A stretch of DNA of 64,000 bases from Apostichopus japonicus. Lineage: Eukaryota; Echinodermata; Holothuroidea; Aspidochirotida; Stichopodidae. The notes below the pieces were generated by a model. It did no database searches. It was not told the origin of the DNA and saw only the letters and a program-made list of their open reading frames with translations. The stretch covers positions 6,067,714-6,131,713 of the forward strand of contig NC_092567.1 in NCBI RefSeq assembly GCF_037975245.1, in the 5' to 3' direction. Shown here piece by piece: positions 1-11,536 of the stretch; the stretch's first letter is position 1; every line of letters starts with the position of its first letter. The position numbers and the translations under genes were made by a program.

Positions 1-951
1 TTGGATCAATGACGAAATAACCACTCGTGCAATTTGTTAAAATTATTGAAGGTTGATATTGAATAAATATTTAAATAGGTAAGGACCCTTGGTATACCTG
101 TCTTGTTCATGTAATATTAACATTTTGTGTTTACCTTTTACTGAAATCACCCGAGAGGAACATTTGTTTTGCCCAGTAGAAAATGTTGCTATGTCCTCGA
201 CCCTCCTACCCCTTTTCCTTACATTCTTCCTCCGTTTTATATATATGTTTTGCAGGTTTATTCTCCCCCCCCCCCCCCCATTACATTGAAATATGTAATT
301 TGTAGCATTTTAAACTCTTTTGAGATTAAGAAAGAATTTTTTTCAGCTTTAAGATTTATTTTTCTAGATTTCGTATCTTACCACTGAACTCTTAACAATC
401 TCAGACATTTTAGTTCTCCTTTAAAGCGAGGATTCACGAATACGAACTATATCATCAATACATTTGCCGAAAATAACATACGATATAAATCACGTGATCC
501 GAGCGAAACATGGCAAGCGGTTGTTACGAGGATTTACTTCGTTTACTCCGTTTGTTCTGTACAATGTTGAATTTCTATATGTTTGAACAACTTTATTTTA
601 ATTGATAATGAAAACATATAAACAGTTCAGCCAATTCTGATAATGTGGACGGCTATACATTTCACAATATCAACCACATACAATTTACATACAGCAGTTC
701 CAACTATCATCATTATTATCTACAATACTATTTCCATTCTAGTTTATTTTTCGTAGAATCGTTTGAACACGAGACTTGTGATGATAATTAATTCTGATCA
801 TAATGATCAATCAGATGTGATTTATTTCCTTGTTATTTATTGTTTTCTTTGTTTATCTTCATTGATTTAGTAAACAATAAACCTGACTAGGAGGACATTC
901 CACTACGTCTTCTACATCTTACACGATGATTACTCTACTTACTCTCCATAG
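1..951. other. AT-rich non-coding sequence
   Basis: I see no gene here. A 15-nt poly(C) tract lies at 265-279. Short frames near 89-387 run across it and look like chance. A 31-codon frame starting at 509 (MASGCYEDLL) has no recognisable continuation. The segment ends in a plausible 3' splice site just before 952. Confidence 0.5.
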
Positions 952-1028
952 GTTTCTATACTACGATCTTCCAGACATAATTCCGGTTGGATACATCCCA
1001 CCATCCTTGAAATCAAGAAATGTGAAAG
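952..1028 (+). CDS. candidate internal exon, unrecognised protein
   Basis: A 77-nt segment is bounded by an AG acceptor (pyrimidine-rich ending CTCCATAG) and a GT donor (AAAG|GTATTG). One frame is fully open and reads like folded protein, including LPDIIPVGYIPPSLKSRN. It starts with one base completing a codon and ends with one base left over. That phase is compatible with the candidate exon at 21945, joining as a valine codon. I do not recognise the family. The segment is short enough that a chance open frame with splice-like ends cannot be excluded. If real, the intron downstream is about 21 kb and contains E1, E2, E3 and the older nested element. Confidence 0.35.
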
Positions 1029-1649
1029 GTATTGTCACAATGACGTCATAATGGACACATTTAACATTTCTTACATTTAATTAAAGGCTTTACCAACAAT
1101 GTGAATTTCTTTTGACTTGTTGATTGTTGTTAATTTACATACAAGAGAGTAATGAATCAGCAACACATGATTGCCATTTTTTATGAAGGAGACACCCAGA
1201 ACGAAGTCTTGTGATAGTAAACAACGAACTGAATAATAGAATAGAATATAACAACACTTAATATTGCTAGGCTTGGCTGATTTGAGAGATAAGTCATAAT
1301 CCTTTCATTTCGCTCATTCGATATCCCTGTCTTATAAAATGTTTTGTGAGTAGCCATCACATCAATTGATGCTTTAAATCTCTTTCCGAAAAGTAGTGGT
1401 ATCATACACTTTGGGAAACTTAATTACAGAGCGACAATGATTATGTAAGGTTTGAAGTAATGTTCTGCCCCTCGGAGGCTGTCAACCTCCCCCCCCCCCC
1501 CCATTAAAGCACATTTAAACATATCCACACCTCCGCTTAAACCATTCTTTCAATCTGAATTGCAGAATAAAGCCGCAAAGTTTTAATGAACTTCTTTTCC
1601 AAGTTCTGCAAACGAAGTTCTTGTTTCTCTGAAATTGCTGCAAAGTGTA
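1029..1649. other. non-coding sequence
   Basis: No gene is supported. It contains a TGACGTCA palindrome at 1041 and a 14-nt poly(C) tract at 1489-1502. Open frames here are short and AT-rich. Confidence 0.5.
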
Positions 1650-2250
1650 TTAAAAAATAAACGAAAACAAAACAGACCAAAAATCCATCGGAACTGCTGG
1701 TGCTAGATGTATCGTATTCAAAATATACTAATAGGTAACATCAGCATCATGACTTTATAAAGGCAAAGATAAGACACTTGTTCTGCAGTTTTTACACGAA
1801 CAGAGCGTCGTCAAAGCCGACATCATGTATAGGAAGGAGGGAGGGGGGGGGGGTCTGTGGTCTTTCCCCAGAAAATGGCAAGTTGAGACTTCAAATGATA
1901 CATTCTGAGTCATAGTTTGACTTATATGACTTGACTTATGTCCAATATCAAAGTCTAAACGCAGCATTGTGTTTTAACCATTCTAAGTTATTAAGAAATA
2001 AGCGAAAACGAAACAGAGACCAAAATGTTGGTACTAGATCTACTCGAAATATTCTAATTGGTAACATTAGCATAAAGACTTTATAAAGACATAGTAGTTT
2101 AGCCGACATCATATACGGGTAGGAGGGGGTGGGGCTGTGGTCTTTCACCAGAAAAAGGGGAAGTTTAGACATAGTATATATATAAATATATATATATATA
2201 TTCATATCTAAGTCTAAACGCAACGTTGTGTTTTAACTATTCCAAGTTAG
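1650..2250. repeat. imperfect tandem duplication, two units
   Basis: Unit 1 (about 1650-1989) and unit 2 (about 1990-2250) share their starts (TTAARAAATAARCGAAAAC), middles (GGTAACATYAGCAT, GACTTTATAAAG) and ends (GTCTAAACGCARC-TTGTGTTTTAAC). Unit 2 is shorter, has internal loss and carries a TA microsatellite at about 2170-2202. Unit 1 has a G-tract at 1845-1853. The short minus-strand frames that cross it are products of the repeat and not genes. Confidence 0.7.
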
Positions 2251-2574
2251 TTTGAAATGCATGGTGGTGAGGTGGGGGTGGCGGTGGGGAGACACCCATT
2301 ACACCCTTGATCGGTGCTTGAAAACAGTACAATCTACATGTATTGGCGAACATTAACATCCATGCATGATTTGCCTTGAAAAAAATAATATTATAAATAA
2401 AATGTGGGTAATGATATGAGGGAAAGCATTTAAAACTATATGTGAATTTAAAACCATATTTTATTATGTTTCATTTATACACTTACGAAAGTAAAAAAGA
2501 AAAGAAAACAGAATCGGTCTGTCTGTTACTCCCCTTACGTCTACATTTCCCCAGATTTGGATATATTTGGCTAA

Positions 2575-2945
2575 TAAAATGAAGCAGCTTCCAGAGGCTT
2601 CGCCCCCTGACCCCCCCCCGACCCATTAAGTCCGCGGATCCCCACCAGCCTGCTTGGAATACAGTACAGATAACTATAATTTATTTATTACATCTGTTTT
2701 GTGTTTTAGTGCTTTAAACTTGCTATACGAGAGAACAAGGGATATCACCAAATGCAATAACTTCAGGGGGCTTCCCCTCGTGGAACCAACCAGGGCTTAA
2801 AATATATCCCAGGGAAAGCCCCCCGACCCCGCTTGAGCTCTCAGAAACGTTCTGTACAATTTTGAAGTTAAGCTTCGTCCTGACGACCCTATCTAAAAAT
2901 TCTTCAGCTTCCGGGGACTTCGCATCACACCCTTCAATAACATTA
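2575..2945. repeat. GC-rich CTTC-GGGG-CTTCG-CCCC motif repeats
   Basis: Three related blocks (near 2583, 2760 and 2905) contain a CTTC(C/A)-GG-GGCTTCG/C-CCCC type motif, two of them followed by CCCCCGACCC. They stand out from AT-rich surroundings and look like remnants of a dispersed repeat. The family was not identified. Confidence 0.45.
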
Positions 2946-3334
2946 AACTATGAAAGAAATTTATCTAATTTACATTGTTGGTCTGTAAATCTGCATTCAA
3001 AGCGAATGTGCACACTGTAAAAACACCTGGGTCATTTTGTGTGACCCATCTGCTGAGTCAGCCAAACTGTACCCAGAAATGGGTCGTATTGGTTGAGTTA
3101 TTACGCAAGATTGTTTGAAATTGTGAAATAGCTCGATGAAAGTTTGACTTTTTGCACTGGGTCATTCTCAAAGACTTTTCTCATTGGATAAGTTATGTCA
3201 TGTGATCAGCGTTTTTGCATGACGCCTTTCGTAGACAACAGCTGAACACCGTCACACAAATCTACAAACCATACGTAAATTCAGGACCAAGAAGGCAGTC
3301 TTAGTTGAATCAAAAACTTTGATGGGCTCTGAAA

Positions 3335-3381
3335 ATGTACACGTTTGTTAGTTCCATCCTTGATGACTGGGGTTTGCCAAT
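3335..3381 (+). pseudogene. E1 gene, first exon (SAM-like start)
   Basis: An ATG at 3335 opens a 15-codon frame ending DDWGLP, then a GT donor (CAAT|GTAAAT). A motif of this kind (acidic-acidic-W-G-L) is how many SAM domains begin. E2 has the same exon with two differing residues, and E3 has a comparable GDWGLEELIEKFE on the minus strand. It lies about 320 bp inside the left end of the element. Reading on without splicing meets TAA immediately, which supports the donor. Calling it the start of a SAMD3-like protein is inference from motif order. Confidence 0.5.
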
Positions 3382-3802
3382 GTAAATACCAATATTCAAA
3401 GGTAAATATACGCTTAAGTATGCTGACTAGTTCAGGCCACAGGCGCTCGCAACGTTAATTAGTTAAATACTATATTATAGTATGCCATTGTAGATATGAT
3501 GATAGGCTAGGCCTAAGTAACATGTTATTAGTGCTGCGAGCGCCGTGGTTCAGACAAGCCCATAATTACCCTGATACAGTGATAGTGATACTGATAGTGA
3601 TACATAGATAGCTGTAATGTTAGACCTAACGTTTGGTCTTTGATAAAGCATAGGCCTAACCTCACCACGTAAGTTTAACTAAATATAACGTTAGAGGCTA
3701 AGACTAGTATAATGTTACTTGTTAATAGCTATCTTGCTGAACAGAGAGTTAACAGTGTGCTATTAAATGTAGTAAAACAGTAGTATAATCAGACTTTTTA
3801 GT

Positions 3803-4016
3803 GTGGGTGGGGGAGAGCTGAAGGGTAGCAAAGAGTCTGTGCAAGGGGAGGGGGACAAGATATGGGGAAGGGGTGTAAGGGGAGGGATAAAATTCTTGTA
3901 TTTAAGGGGTGGACAAGATGTAAAATGGTTCATCATTTCTATCTTACTAATTTACTTGTATGTCAATTTTGGGGGGGGGGGGGTGACCAATTGGGGGCTT
4001 TTCCCCTACTGGTTAT
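3803..4016 (+). repeat. G-rich low-complexity segment in E1
   Basis: Purine-rich sequence ends in a 13-nt G run (3971-3983). E2 has the same segment (8140-8330) with a shorter G run. The open frames across it are low-complexity artefacts. Confidence 0.6.
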
Positions 4017-4132
4017 GCCACTGCAGTAAAATATGATATACTCCAACAAACAGTCTTTGCCAAGACTATAGTCGGTGTAATTGAACAATTGAAGTTAACT
4101 ATATATGTCCTATTTTTATCTGTGAACTATAG

Positions 4133-4306
4133 GTAGCATGGTACCCAAAAGCCCATGGGAAACATCCTGCTACAGGCTATGCTACAGACTATCTTGAGGA
4201 AAGATTGCCCGAAAACGATCCCATGCCTTTAAGAAACAAGAAGCAACACCGAAAGAAGTAAAGAAGCCTACACCTGTAAAGTTCAACATAAAAACAGATC
4301 CAAAAG
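4133..4306 (+). pseudogene. E1 gene, middle exon with PATGY-YLEERL motif
   Basis: This follows an AG acceptor (GAACTATAG) and ends at AAAAG|GTACTA. The first frame reads W-Y-P-K-A-H-G-K-H-PATGY then D-YLEERL, a motif I associate with TE-linked SAMD3-like proteins of fish. Past LEERL the frame reaches TAA at 4258. A one-base shift instead gives a long lysine-rich continuation (RKRSHAFKKQEATPKE) to the donor, so the exon appears frameshifted. E2 lacks the first part of this exon because of a deletion of roughly 190 bp with AT microhomology. The family attribution is from memory of motif patterns and needs a profile search. Confidence 0.5.
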
Positions 4307-4708
4307 GTACTAATACCATTATCTTGAACAGTCTACATACAATATACTCAGTAAGGGATATGGGTCAATTTCTTTTAACTGTGTAGGCTAAGTAACTGAT
4401 ATTCCTACATCCTCAGTCATTCCTACTGGTATATAATTAAATCGCATAAAATGTCATGATGATTTTTCACTTATAACAGTCAGGTGCCAAGTTAAGTTGC
4501 TTGAACCTTAAACTTAGTATGTAGGTAGCCCTTTGTGAGTAGATGATCCCTATATTTTTTCATGGAGGTCCAAGATCATTTGAGGTCAACAGAATCTTAA
4601 ATCTGCTATGGTAATGATTCAAGTGAAAAGATTTGCTAATTATTTAAATTAGTGACAACAGAATTAAGTGTGCACTGAAAGCAGCAATTTATTTTCTTTC
4701 TTCCAAAG

Positions 4709-4903
4709 GTTGGGACCAATCTTCCTCAATTCATGGAAGATGAGCTTAAGCAAGATAGAACTCGAAAGCAGCCATTCGTCCTTGCATTTGGTGATAGAAG
4801 GTATCCGACTCAGTCATTTGTGATCATCAAAAGGGTTGCTCTGCCAGCAACAGATTTAATTGCAGCTTTTTATATTTCTTTCAAATCATTGTACTTGTTT
4901 TAG
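4709..4903 (+). pseudogene. E1 gene, last exon, truncated by a stop
   Basis: The acceptor is TTCTTCCAAAG. The frame reads through FMEDELKQDRTRKQPF, a FGDRRYP segment and the conserved C-terminal region (VALPATDLIAAF...SFKSLYLF), then hits TAG at about 4901. The E2 copy shows that a small deletion removed the bases encoding D-I-S here and created the stop. E1 is therefore a dead copy at its C-terminus. This C-terminal module matches the last exons in E2, E3 and E4. Confidence 0.65.
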
Positions 4904-5039
4904 CCTACCCCTGCCAGTGTCAAACAACCTGGGAATTTATACACAAATTCCTCTTTAAGGTTAGTGAAGGGAAAGGAAAGGTTTCGACATCCCCTTCAGT
5001 AAGAAGCCTACGTGCTTTTTTAAGTAGTCAGTAAGAGAA

Positions 5040-6440
5040 AAAAGGTATGTAAACAACTTTGTCAAAAGTAGTGTTTAATATGATTTATTTGGGTTTTTTA
5101 TACATTGTAACCTTTTATCGTATACTTTTCTCAAAACACATATAAGGGATATGAACATATCTCCTGTAAACCTTGGGCAGTGCAACATTAGGTTAACACT
5201 TAGTTCATGGTCATTAACATGATGGGATGATTACATGAGGTTTTTAATTTACATAATGTGACAAAGTTGTTTGCTATTTATGTTTGCATGTTATATTACC
5301 TTGAACAAGTTTTAAGTTTCATTTGGTATTTGTCATTGTTAAGTTTAGAGGGGCTAAAGAAGCAGAACTGCCTCACAAGCAGTGGTGCAAAACTAGTTTT
5401 CCACCATACATCATACATGCACAACTAGCCAAAAGCATGACTGATGTACATTTTTTGCCTGAGCAACTGAAAATTTAATACATATTGTAACATATTGGTG
5501 GTGCAAAAATATTTATTCACAGTGTTTCCATTTATTGATGACTTTTCAGTGATTATAAGTCTTGTACTGTATGTTATAAACAGCTTTTCCTCATTCAAAT
5601 CTAATGCTGTTTTGGTACAAGAACTACTGAGGAAATTATCACTTTTGGGATATGCTTGCAAGATTTTATTAATTGGCAGCTGGCCATAGAGTTTGTCTTG
5701 CCCCACCAACCCACTGCAAAATATGTTTGATATTGTCTTTGACTTTTGACCATGACAAATCCCCCACCAAACATTGAGCTTTGCAAAATATTTGATTTCT
5801 TACAGCCACCATTGATGTACTACATGTCTTCTTTGTATACCTAACATTTTATACAATTGATAACTATGGTATGTTGTTTATTTATATTCTTTAAAAGCAA
5901 TTAGAAATGCTAGCTAATAATCAAATTACTACAATGACTAAGGATACAAGTAGAGAGTGAGTGCATGCTCCAGTCTTGATTAACTTAATATTACAAACAC
6001 TGCAGCAAACCTAGCTGTGAGATCAACAATTAAAGTCTTTCAAGTAGTACAGAACATATTCCTCAGTGAACTAAAGTTTGTGCACATGAATAAATGATCA
6101 GTTGTTTTAGTTTAGTATGTCAGGATTTTAAGGAACATTGCTTAGTTTCCAATAATTCTCAATTGGTACATTAGCCTTAGCCTATGTTCTTGTGTTCATT
6201 GTTTGTTTAGTTTTATGGGTATACATTACTCTGATTTTTACTGTTACTATGATGTTCTAGTTGGAATTATTCTAGTTGGAATAAAACAAAATGAATATCG
6301 ATAATTATATGTGAAAATAGAAGAAATTGCATGCTTTATTGTAACACCACTTTGTGATTTGAATAAATTAATTTATCATTAGGAATCGAAGTCTATGTCA
6401 TTTCTTTTATAGACTTCCTGCAACTGCAAATGTAAATTCA
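5040..6440. other. 3' non-coding body of E1
   Basis: AT-rich sequence between the last exon and the subterminal repeats. It is conserved in E2 (9185-10560) at high identity with scattered small indels. A 94-codon minus-strand frame is present in both copies only because the copies are recent. I see no protein-like composition or splice structure. Confidence 0.55.
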
Positions 6441-6699
6441 GCTTTGACCCATTTACGTGGTCAATTTTTTTGACCCAATCTGCTGGGCTGGTGGAGATTG
6501 CACTAACCACTGGGTCAAAAGCTGGGTCAAAGTAGCATATGGGTCAAAGTAGCATATGGGTCAAAATAACCCAGTTTTAGGTCAGATGTCAAATGACACA
6601 GATCCTTGGTCAAATTGACCCAAACCTGGGCTGGTGGAGATTCCACTAAGTTGCTGGGTCAAATTTGGGTCAAAAAATGACCCAAGTGTTTTTACAGTG

Positions 6700-7190
6700 C
6701 ATAAAACAGGCTCTATGCTTATTAGATGAGTACTAGTTTTATTTTCTAGCCATCAATATACATATTATGTATCGATTCGGTACAGTTTTACTTCGGTATT
6801 ATATACTTAATGATGTAACGATGTATACTTTATTCAATTTAACGCGTGTTATCTGTCGAATTTTTAACTTAATATGTTTGTTTGATTTTCGCTGAGATGC
6901 TAAACTGTCATAAAAAAAATCAAATATTATAGCGTAACCACTAATCTTGCAAGTAGTAGTTAAGAGAGGGATTCAGATACAATTCAAGTCGTTTTATTCA
7001 TCGGTCAACGCGTAAATACAAGAAAAGATCAGTAATGTTTGTATTGAATGTTTCAATGGTATGGTCCACCATCTTGTCTACAGACGTCTAAAAAACAATT
7101 GTAGACGTTAGAGTGTTCATTGTAGTCGTTTAAGTGAGTTAAAACCATACAAATGAACTACTAAGCAGAAACGGATAGAGGGGTTCCCGG
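6700..7190. other. spacer between E1 and the nested element
   Basis: AT-rich with no gene. A small inverted repeat of TAGACGT words lies near 7079-7110 (GTCTACAGACGTCTA, then TGTAGACGTTAG). Confidence 0.45.
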
Positions 7191-7665
7191 GCAACTCCCT
7201 CTGGACGATTTCCCCCGGACGAATACCCCCCGACGATTCCCCTCGGACGATTCCCACCCGGACGATTCCCACCCGGACACTTCCCAATCGTGACAATTGC
7301 CCACATGACAATTCCCACTCCGGACATTTCCCACCCACACTGTAAAAACACCTGGGTCATTTTGTGTGACCCATCTGATGAGTCAGCCATACTTTACCCA
7401 GAAATGGGTCGTATGGGTTGAGTTATTACGCAAGATTGTTTGAAATTGTGAAATAGCTCGATGAAAGTTTGACTTTTTGCACTGGGTCACTCTCAAAGAC
7501 TTTTCTCATTGGATAAGTTATGTCATGTGACCACTATCAGCGTTTTTGCATGACGCCTTTCGTAGACGACAGCTGAACACCGTCACACAAATCTACAAAC
7601 CATACGTAAATTCAGGACCAAGAAGGCAGTCTAAGTTGAATCAAAAACTTTGATGGGCTCTGAAA

Positions 7666-7712
7666 ATGGACACGTTTGTTAGTTCCACCCTTGATGACTG
7701 GGGTTTGCCAAT
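7666..7712 (+). pseudogene. E2 gene, first exon (SAM-like start)
   Basis: An ATG at 7666 gives MDTFVSSTLDDWGLP before a GT donor (CAAT|GTAAAT). It is equivalent to the E1 exon at 3335 with two residue differences. No second SAM exon was found, so the domain is incomplete as annotated. Confidence 0.5.
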
Positions 7713-8370
7713 GTAAATACCAATATTCAAAGGTAAATATACGCCAAAGTATGCTGACTAGTTCAGGCCACAGGCGCTCGCAACGTTTATTAGTTAAATA
7801 CTATATTATATATAGTATGCCATTGTAGATATGATGATAGGCTAGGCCTAAGTAACATGTTATTAGTGCTGCGAGCGCCGTGGTTCAGACAAGGCCATAA
7901 TTACCCTGATACAGTGATACTGATAGTGATACATAGATAGCTGTAATGTTAGACCTAACGTTTGGTCTTTGATAAAGCATAGGCCTAACCTCACTACGTA
8001 AGTTTAACTAAATATAACGTTAGAGGCTAAGACTAGTATAATGTTACTTGTTAATAGCTATCTTGCTGAACAGAGAGTTAACAGTGTGCTATTAAATGTA
8101 GTAAAACAGTAGCATAATCAGACTTTTTAGTGCGGGTGGGGTGGGGGAGAGCTGAAGGGTAGCAAGGAGTCTGTGCAATGGGAGGGGGACAAGATATGGG
8201 GAAGGGGTGTAAGGGGAGGGATAAAATTCTTGTATTTAAGGGGTGGACAAGATGTAAAATGGTTCATCATTTCTATCTTAATAATTTACTTGTATGTCAA
8301 TTTGGGGGGGGGGCAGCCCAATCGGGGGCTCTTGCCCCACTGGTTATGCCACTGCAGTAAAATATGATAT

Positions 8371-8451
8371 GCCTTTAAGAAACAAGAAGCAACACCGAAA
8401 GAAGTAAAGAAGCCTACACCTGTAAAGTGCAACATAAAAACAGATCCAAAA
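8371..8451 (+). pseudogene. E2 gene, 5'-deleted middle exon
   Basis: Sequence from GCCTTTAAG to AAAAG|GTACTA matches 4225-4306 of E1. The acceptor and the PATGY-YLEERL part are missing. The junction (ATATGATAT|GCCTTT) compared with E1 indicates a single deletion with AT microhomology. E2 could therefore not make the full protein. Confidence 0.55.
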
Positions 8452-8855
8452 GGTACTAATACCATTATCTTGAACAGTCTACATACAATATACTCAGTAA
8501 GGGATAAGGGTCAATTTTTTTTTAACTGTGTAGGCTAAGTAACTGATATTCCTACATCCTCAGTCATTCCTACTGGTATGTAATTAAATCGCATAAAATG
8601 TCATGATGATTTTTCACTTATAACAGTCAGGTGCCAAGTTAAGTTGCTTGAACCTTAAACTTAGTATGTAGGTAGCCCTTTGTGAGTAGATGATCCCTCT
8701 ATTTTTTCATGGAGGTCCAAGGTCATTTGAGGTCAACAGAATCTTAAATCTGCTATGGTAATGATTCAAGTGAAAAGATTTGCTAATTATTTAAATTAGT
8801 GACAACAGAATTAAGTGTGCATTGAAAGCAGCAATTTATTTTCTTTCTTCCAAAG

Positions 8856-9179
8856 GTTGGGACCAATCTTTCTCAATTCATGGAAGATGAGCTTAAGCAA
8901 GATAGAACTCGAAAGCAGCCATTCATCCTTGCATTTGGTGATAGAAGGTATCCGACTCAGTCATTTGTGATCATCGAAGGGGTTGCTCTGCCAGCAACAG
9001 ATTTGATTGCAGCTTTTGATATTTGTTTCAAATCATTGTACTTGTTTGACATATCCTACCCCTGCCAGTGTCAAACAACCTGGGAATTTATACACAAATT
9101 CCTCTTTAAGCTTAGTGAAGGGAAAGGAAAGGTTTCGACATCCCCTCCAGTAAGAAGCCTACGTGCTTTTTTTAAGTAG
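8856..9179 (+). pseudogene. E2 gene, intact last exon of SAMD3-like protein
   Basis: The acceptor is TTCTTCCAAAG. The frame from 8856 stays open to TAG at 9177. It contains KQPFILAFGDRRYP, then FVIIEGVALPATDL, ICFKSLYLFDISYP and an aromatic TTWEFIHKFLF segment. The last exons in E3 (VCFKLFYLLNLNY) and E4 (YLAVFYVLNMAY) share the same order of a short beta-like VI(V/I)-E stretch, a helix with A and F/L, then a D/N-x-x-Y turn. This is the best preserved copy of the C-terminal module in the window. The biochemical role is unknown. I recall similar C-termini in fish proteins annotated SAMD3-like, which is family memory and not a search result. Confidence 0.65.
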
Positions 9180-10833
9180 TCAGTAAGAGAAAAAAAGGTA
9201 TGTAAACAACTTTGTCAAAAGTAGTGTTTAATATGATTTAATTTTTTTTTTTATACATTGTAACCTTTTATCGTATAATTTTCTCAAAACACATATAAGG
9301 GATATGAACATATCTCCTGTAAACCTTGGGCAGTGCAACATTAGGTTAACACTTAGTTCATGGTCATTAACATGATGGGATGATTACATGAGGTTTTTAA
9401 TTTACATAATGTGACAAAGTTGTTTTCTATTTATGTCTGCATGTTGTATTACCTTGAACAAGGTTTCATTTGGTATTTGTTATTGTTAAGTTTAGAGGGA
9501 CTAAAGAAGCAGAACTGCCTCACAAACAGTGGTGCAAAACTAGTGTTCCAACCATACATCATACATGCACAACTAGCCAAGAGCATGACTGATGTACATT
9601 TTTTGCCTGAGCAACTGAAAATTTAATACATATTGTAACATATTGGTGGTGCAAAAATATTTATTCACAGTGTTTCCATTTATTGATGACTTTTGAGTGA
9701 TTATAACTCTTGTACTGTATGTTATAAACAGCTTTTCCTCATTCAAATCTAATGCTGTTTTGGTACAAGAACTACTGAGGAAATTATCACCTTTGGGATA
9801 TGCTTGCAAGATTTTATTACTTGGCAGCTGGCCATAGGGTTTGTCTTGCCCCACCAACCCACTGCAAAATATGTTTGATATTGTCTTTGACTTTTGACAT
9901 TGACAAAGCCCCCACCAAACATTGAGCTTTCCAAAATATTTGATTTCTTACAGCCACCATTGATGTACTACATGTCTTCTTTGTATACCTAACATTTTAT
10001 ACAATTGATAACTATGGAATGTTGTTTATTTATATTCTTTAAAAACAATTAGAAATGCTAGCTAATAATCAAATTACTACAGTGACTAAGGATACAAGTA
10101 GAGAGTGAGTGCATGCTCCAGTCTTGATTAACTTATATTACAAACACTGCAGCAAACCTAGCTGTGAGATCAACAATTAAAGTCTTTCAAGTAGTACAGA
10201 ACATATTCCTCAGTGAACTAAAATTTGTGCACATGAATAAATGATCAGTTGTTTTAGTTAAGTATGTCAGAATTTTAAGGAACATTGCTTAGTTTCCAAT
10301 GATTCTCAGTTGGTACATTAGACTTAGCCTATGTTCTTGTGTTCATTGTTTGTTTAGTTTTATGGGTATCACATTACTCTGATTTTTAGTGTTACTATGA
10401 TGTTCTAGTTGGAATAGAACAAAATGAATATCGATAATTATATGTGAAATAGAAGAAGTTGCATGCTTTATTGTAACACCACTTTGTGATTTGAATAAAT
10501 TAATTTATCTTTAGGAATCGAAGTCTTATGTCATTTCTTTTATAGCCTTCCTGCAACTGCAAATGTAAATTCAGCTTTGACCCATTTACCTGGTCAATTT
10601 TTTTGACCCAATCTGCTGGGCTGGTGGAGATTGCACTAACCACTGGGTCAAAAGCTGGGTCAAAGTAGCATATGGGTCAAAGTAGCGTATGGGTCAAAAT
10701 AACCCAGTTTTAGGTCAGATGTCAAATGACACAGATCCTTGGTCAAATTGACCCGAAACCTGGGCTGGTGGAGATTCCACTAAGTTGCTGGGTCAAATTT
10801 GGGTCAAAAAATGACCCAAGTGTTTTTACAGTG

Positions 10834-11419
10834 CATGACAATTGCCTCCGGACAATTTCCCCCCGAAAAATCCCCCTCCTCGGAAATTACTACTTAGACC
10901 CCTTCCCCAGCACGGCGATCATTACATTCATCACATTTTGGACACCCCCCCCCGTGGAAATTTCTGCACATGCCCCTGACCATCAATCACAAGTCGATAA
11001 CGAGTTTAAAAAGTTACATTTTGGAGTAGGGATTGGGATGAGGTGTATATGACTTAATATCACCTCAGAACTTTGCCCGCTTCGCGACCGTTTACAGCGT
11101 CTTTATCAGTGGCCATATGCTTGCATCCACCTGTGTATTTTTCGACAGAACTAGAATATTCAGCGTTTATGCTGCGTTAGTTTTTGCGCAATTTTAACGC
11201 ATGATAGATGGCTAGACCAGAGAAGTGTTCGTGCGTTTCGAGTGTACTAGCTATGTTGATACTGTGATAGCTTCTATCTCTCTTTCGCATGCATTTTAGC
11301 TAGCTACCACAGAATTTTACGCGCGCTTTCGCGCGCATTAGCTGCACTGTTAATGTCATAGTCTTTTCATTTGCTCATTATGTTGACTCATGATAGTAGC
11401 AACTACAATTCTCTCTGCG
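10834..11419. other. E5 interior, left part
   Basis: Residual GGACAATTTCCCC units at 10834-10890, then CpG-rich unique sequence with a GCGCGCTTTCGCGCGC palindrome near 11320. The 108-codon frame from 10726 crosses the E2 boundary and is not a gene. Confidence 0.5.
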
Positions 11420-11433
11420 CTCGGCGCGCACAA

Positions 11434-11536
11434 TTTCGAGGAAGCAATAAACGTTGCGCAAGATCGTGATACGTGGAGGAGGTTAATCACTGAGCATGTC
11501 GTACAGACGAGACTCAACTTACTACTACTACTACTA
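11434..11536 (+). mobile_element. 103-bp 5'-truncated LINE stub with 14-bp target duplication
   Basis: The insert encodes FEEAINVAQDRDTWRRLI followed by a few residues. A-x-DR-x-x-WR-x-L is the very C-terminus typical of LINE ORF2 proteins. It ends in an ACT/TAC trinucleotide tail. The perfect 14-mer CTCGGCGCGCACAA lies on both sides (11420-11433 and 11537-11550), as expected for target-primed reverse transcription. Only about the last 30 codons plus tail were copied. The clade cannot be set from so little. Confidence 0.8.

Larger units (their letters stand above)
3013..6699 (+). mobile_element. E1: CACTG-ended DNA transposon, 3.7 kb
   Basis: The left end reads CACTGTAAAAACACCTGGGT. The reverse complement of the right end reads CACTGTAAAAACACTTGGGT. 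The element is flanked by CA on both sides (3011-3012 and 6700-6701), consistent with a 2-bp target duplication. Repeated TGGGTCAAA words crowd the right subterminal region (6445-6690), as in CACTA/EnSpm-type elements. The body carries a decayed gene on the plus strand: a SAM-like first exon, a middle exon with a PATGY-YLEERL motif and a last exon. E1 is nearly identical to E2 over most of its length, so both inserted or duplicated fairly recently. Assignment to the CACTA/EnSpm superfamily rests on end sequence and duplication length only, because no transposase was seen. Confidence 0.85.
7338..10833 (+). mobile_element. E2: CACTG-ended DNA transposon, 3.5 kb
   Basis: The ends are the same as E1 (CACTGTAAAAACACCTGG on the left, CCAAGTGTTTTTACAGTG on the right) with CA flanks at 7336-7337 and 10834-10835. 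Removing the element and one CA restores CCCACCCATGACAATTGCC. That closely matches a sibling unit of the surrounding array (GCCCACATGACAATTCC near 7301), which supports both the boundaries and the 2-bp duplication. Compared with E1 it lacks about 190 bp covering the start of the middle exon but keeps an undamaged last exon. Confidence 0.88.

Noticed and set aside
7117-7390. Gly/Arg/Pro-rich frames in the GGACGATTCCC array
   Set aside because: Translation of a tandem array gives repetitive peptides in several frames. The same happens at 13179-13452.
5425-9857. A 94-codon minus-strand frame conserved between E1 (5425-5709) and E2 (9573-9857)
   Set aside because: Conservation is explained by the recent common origin of E1 and E2. 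It lies antisense in the 3' non-coding part, with no family resemblance or splice logic.
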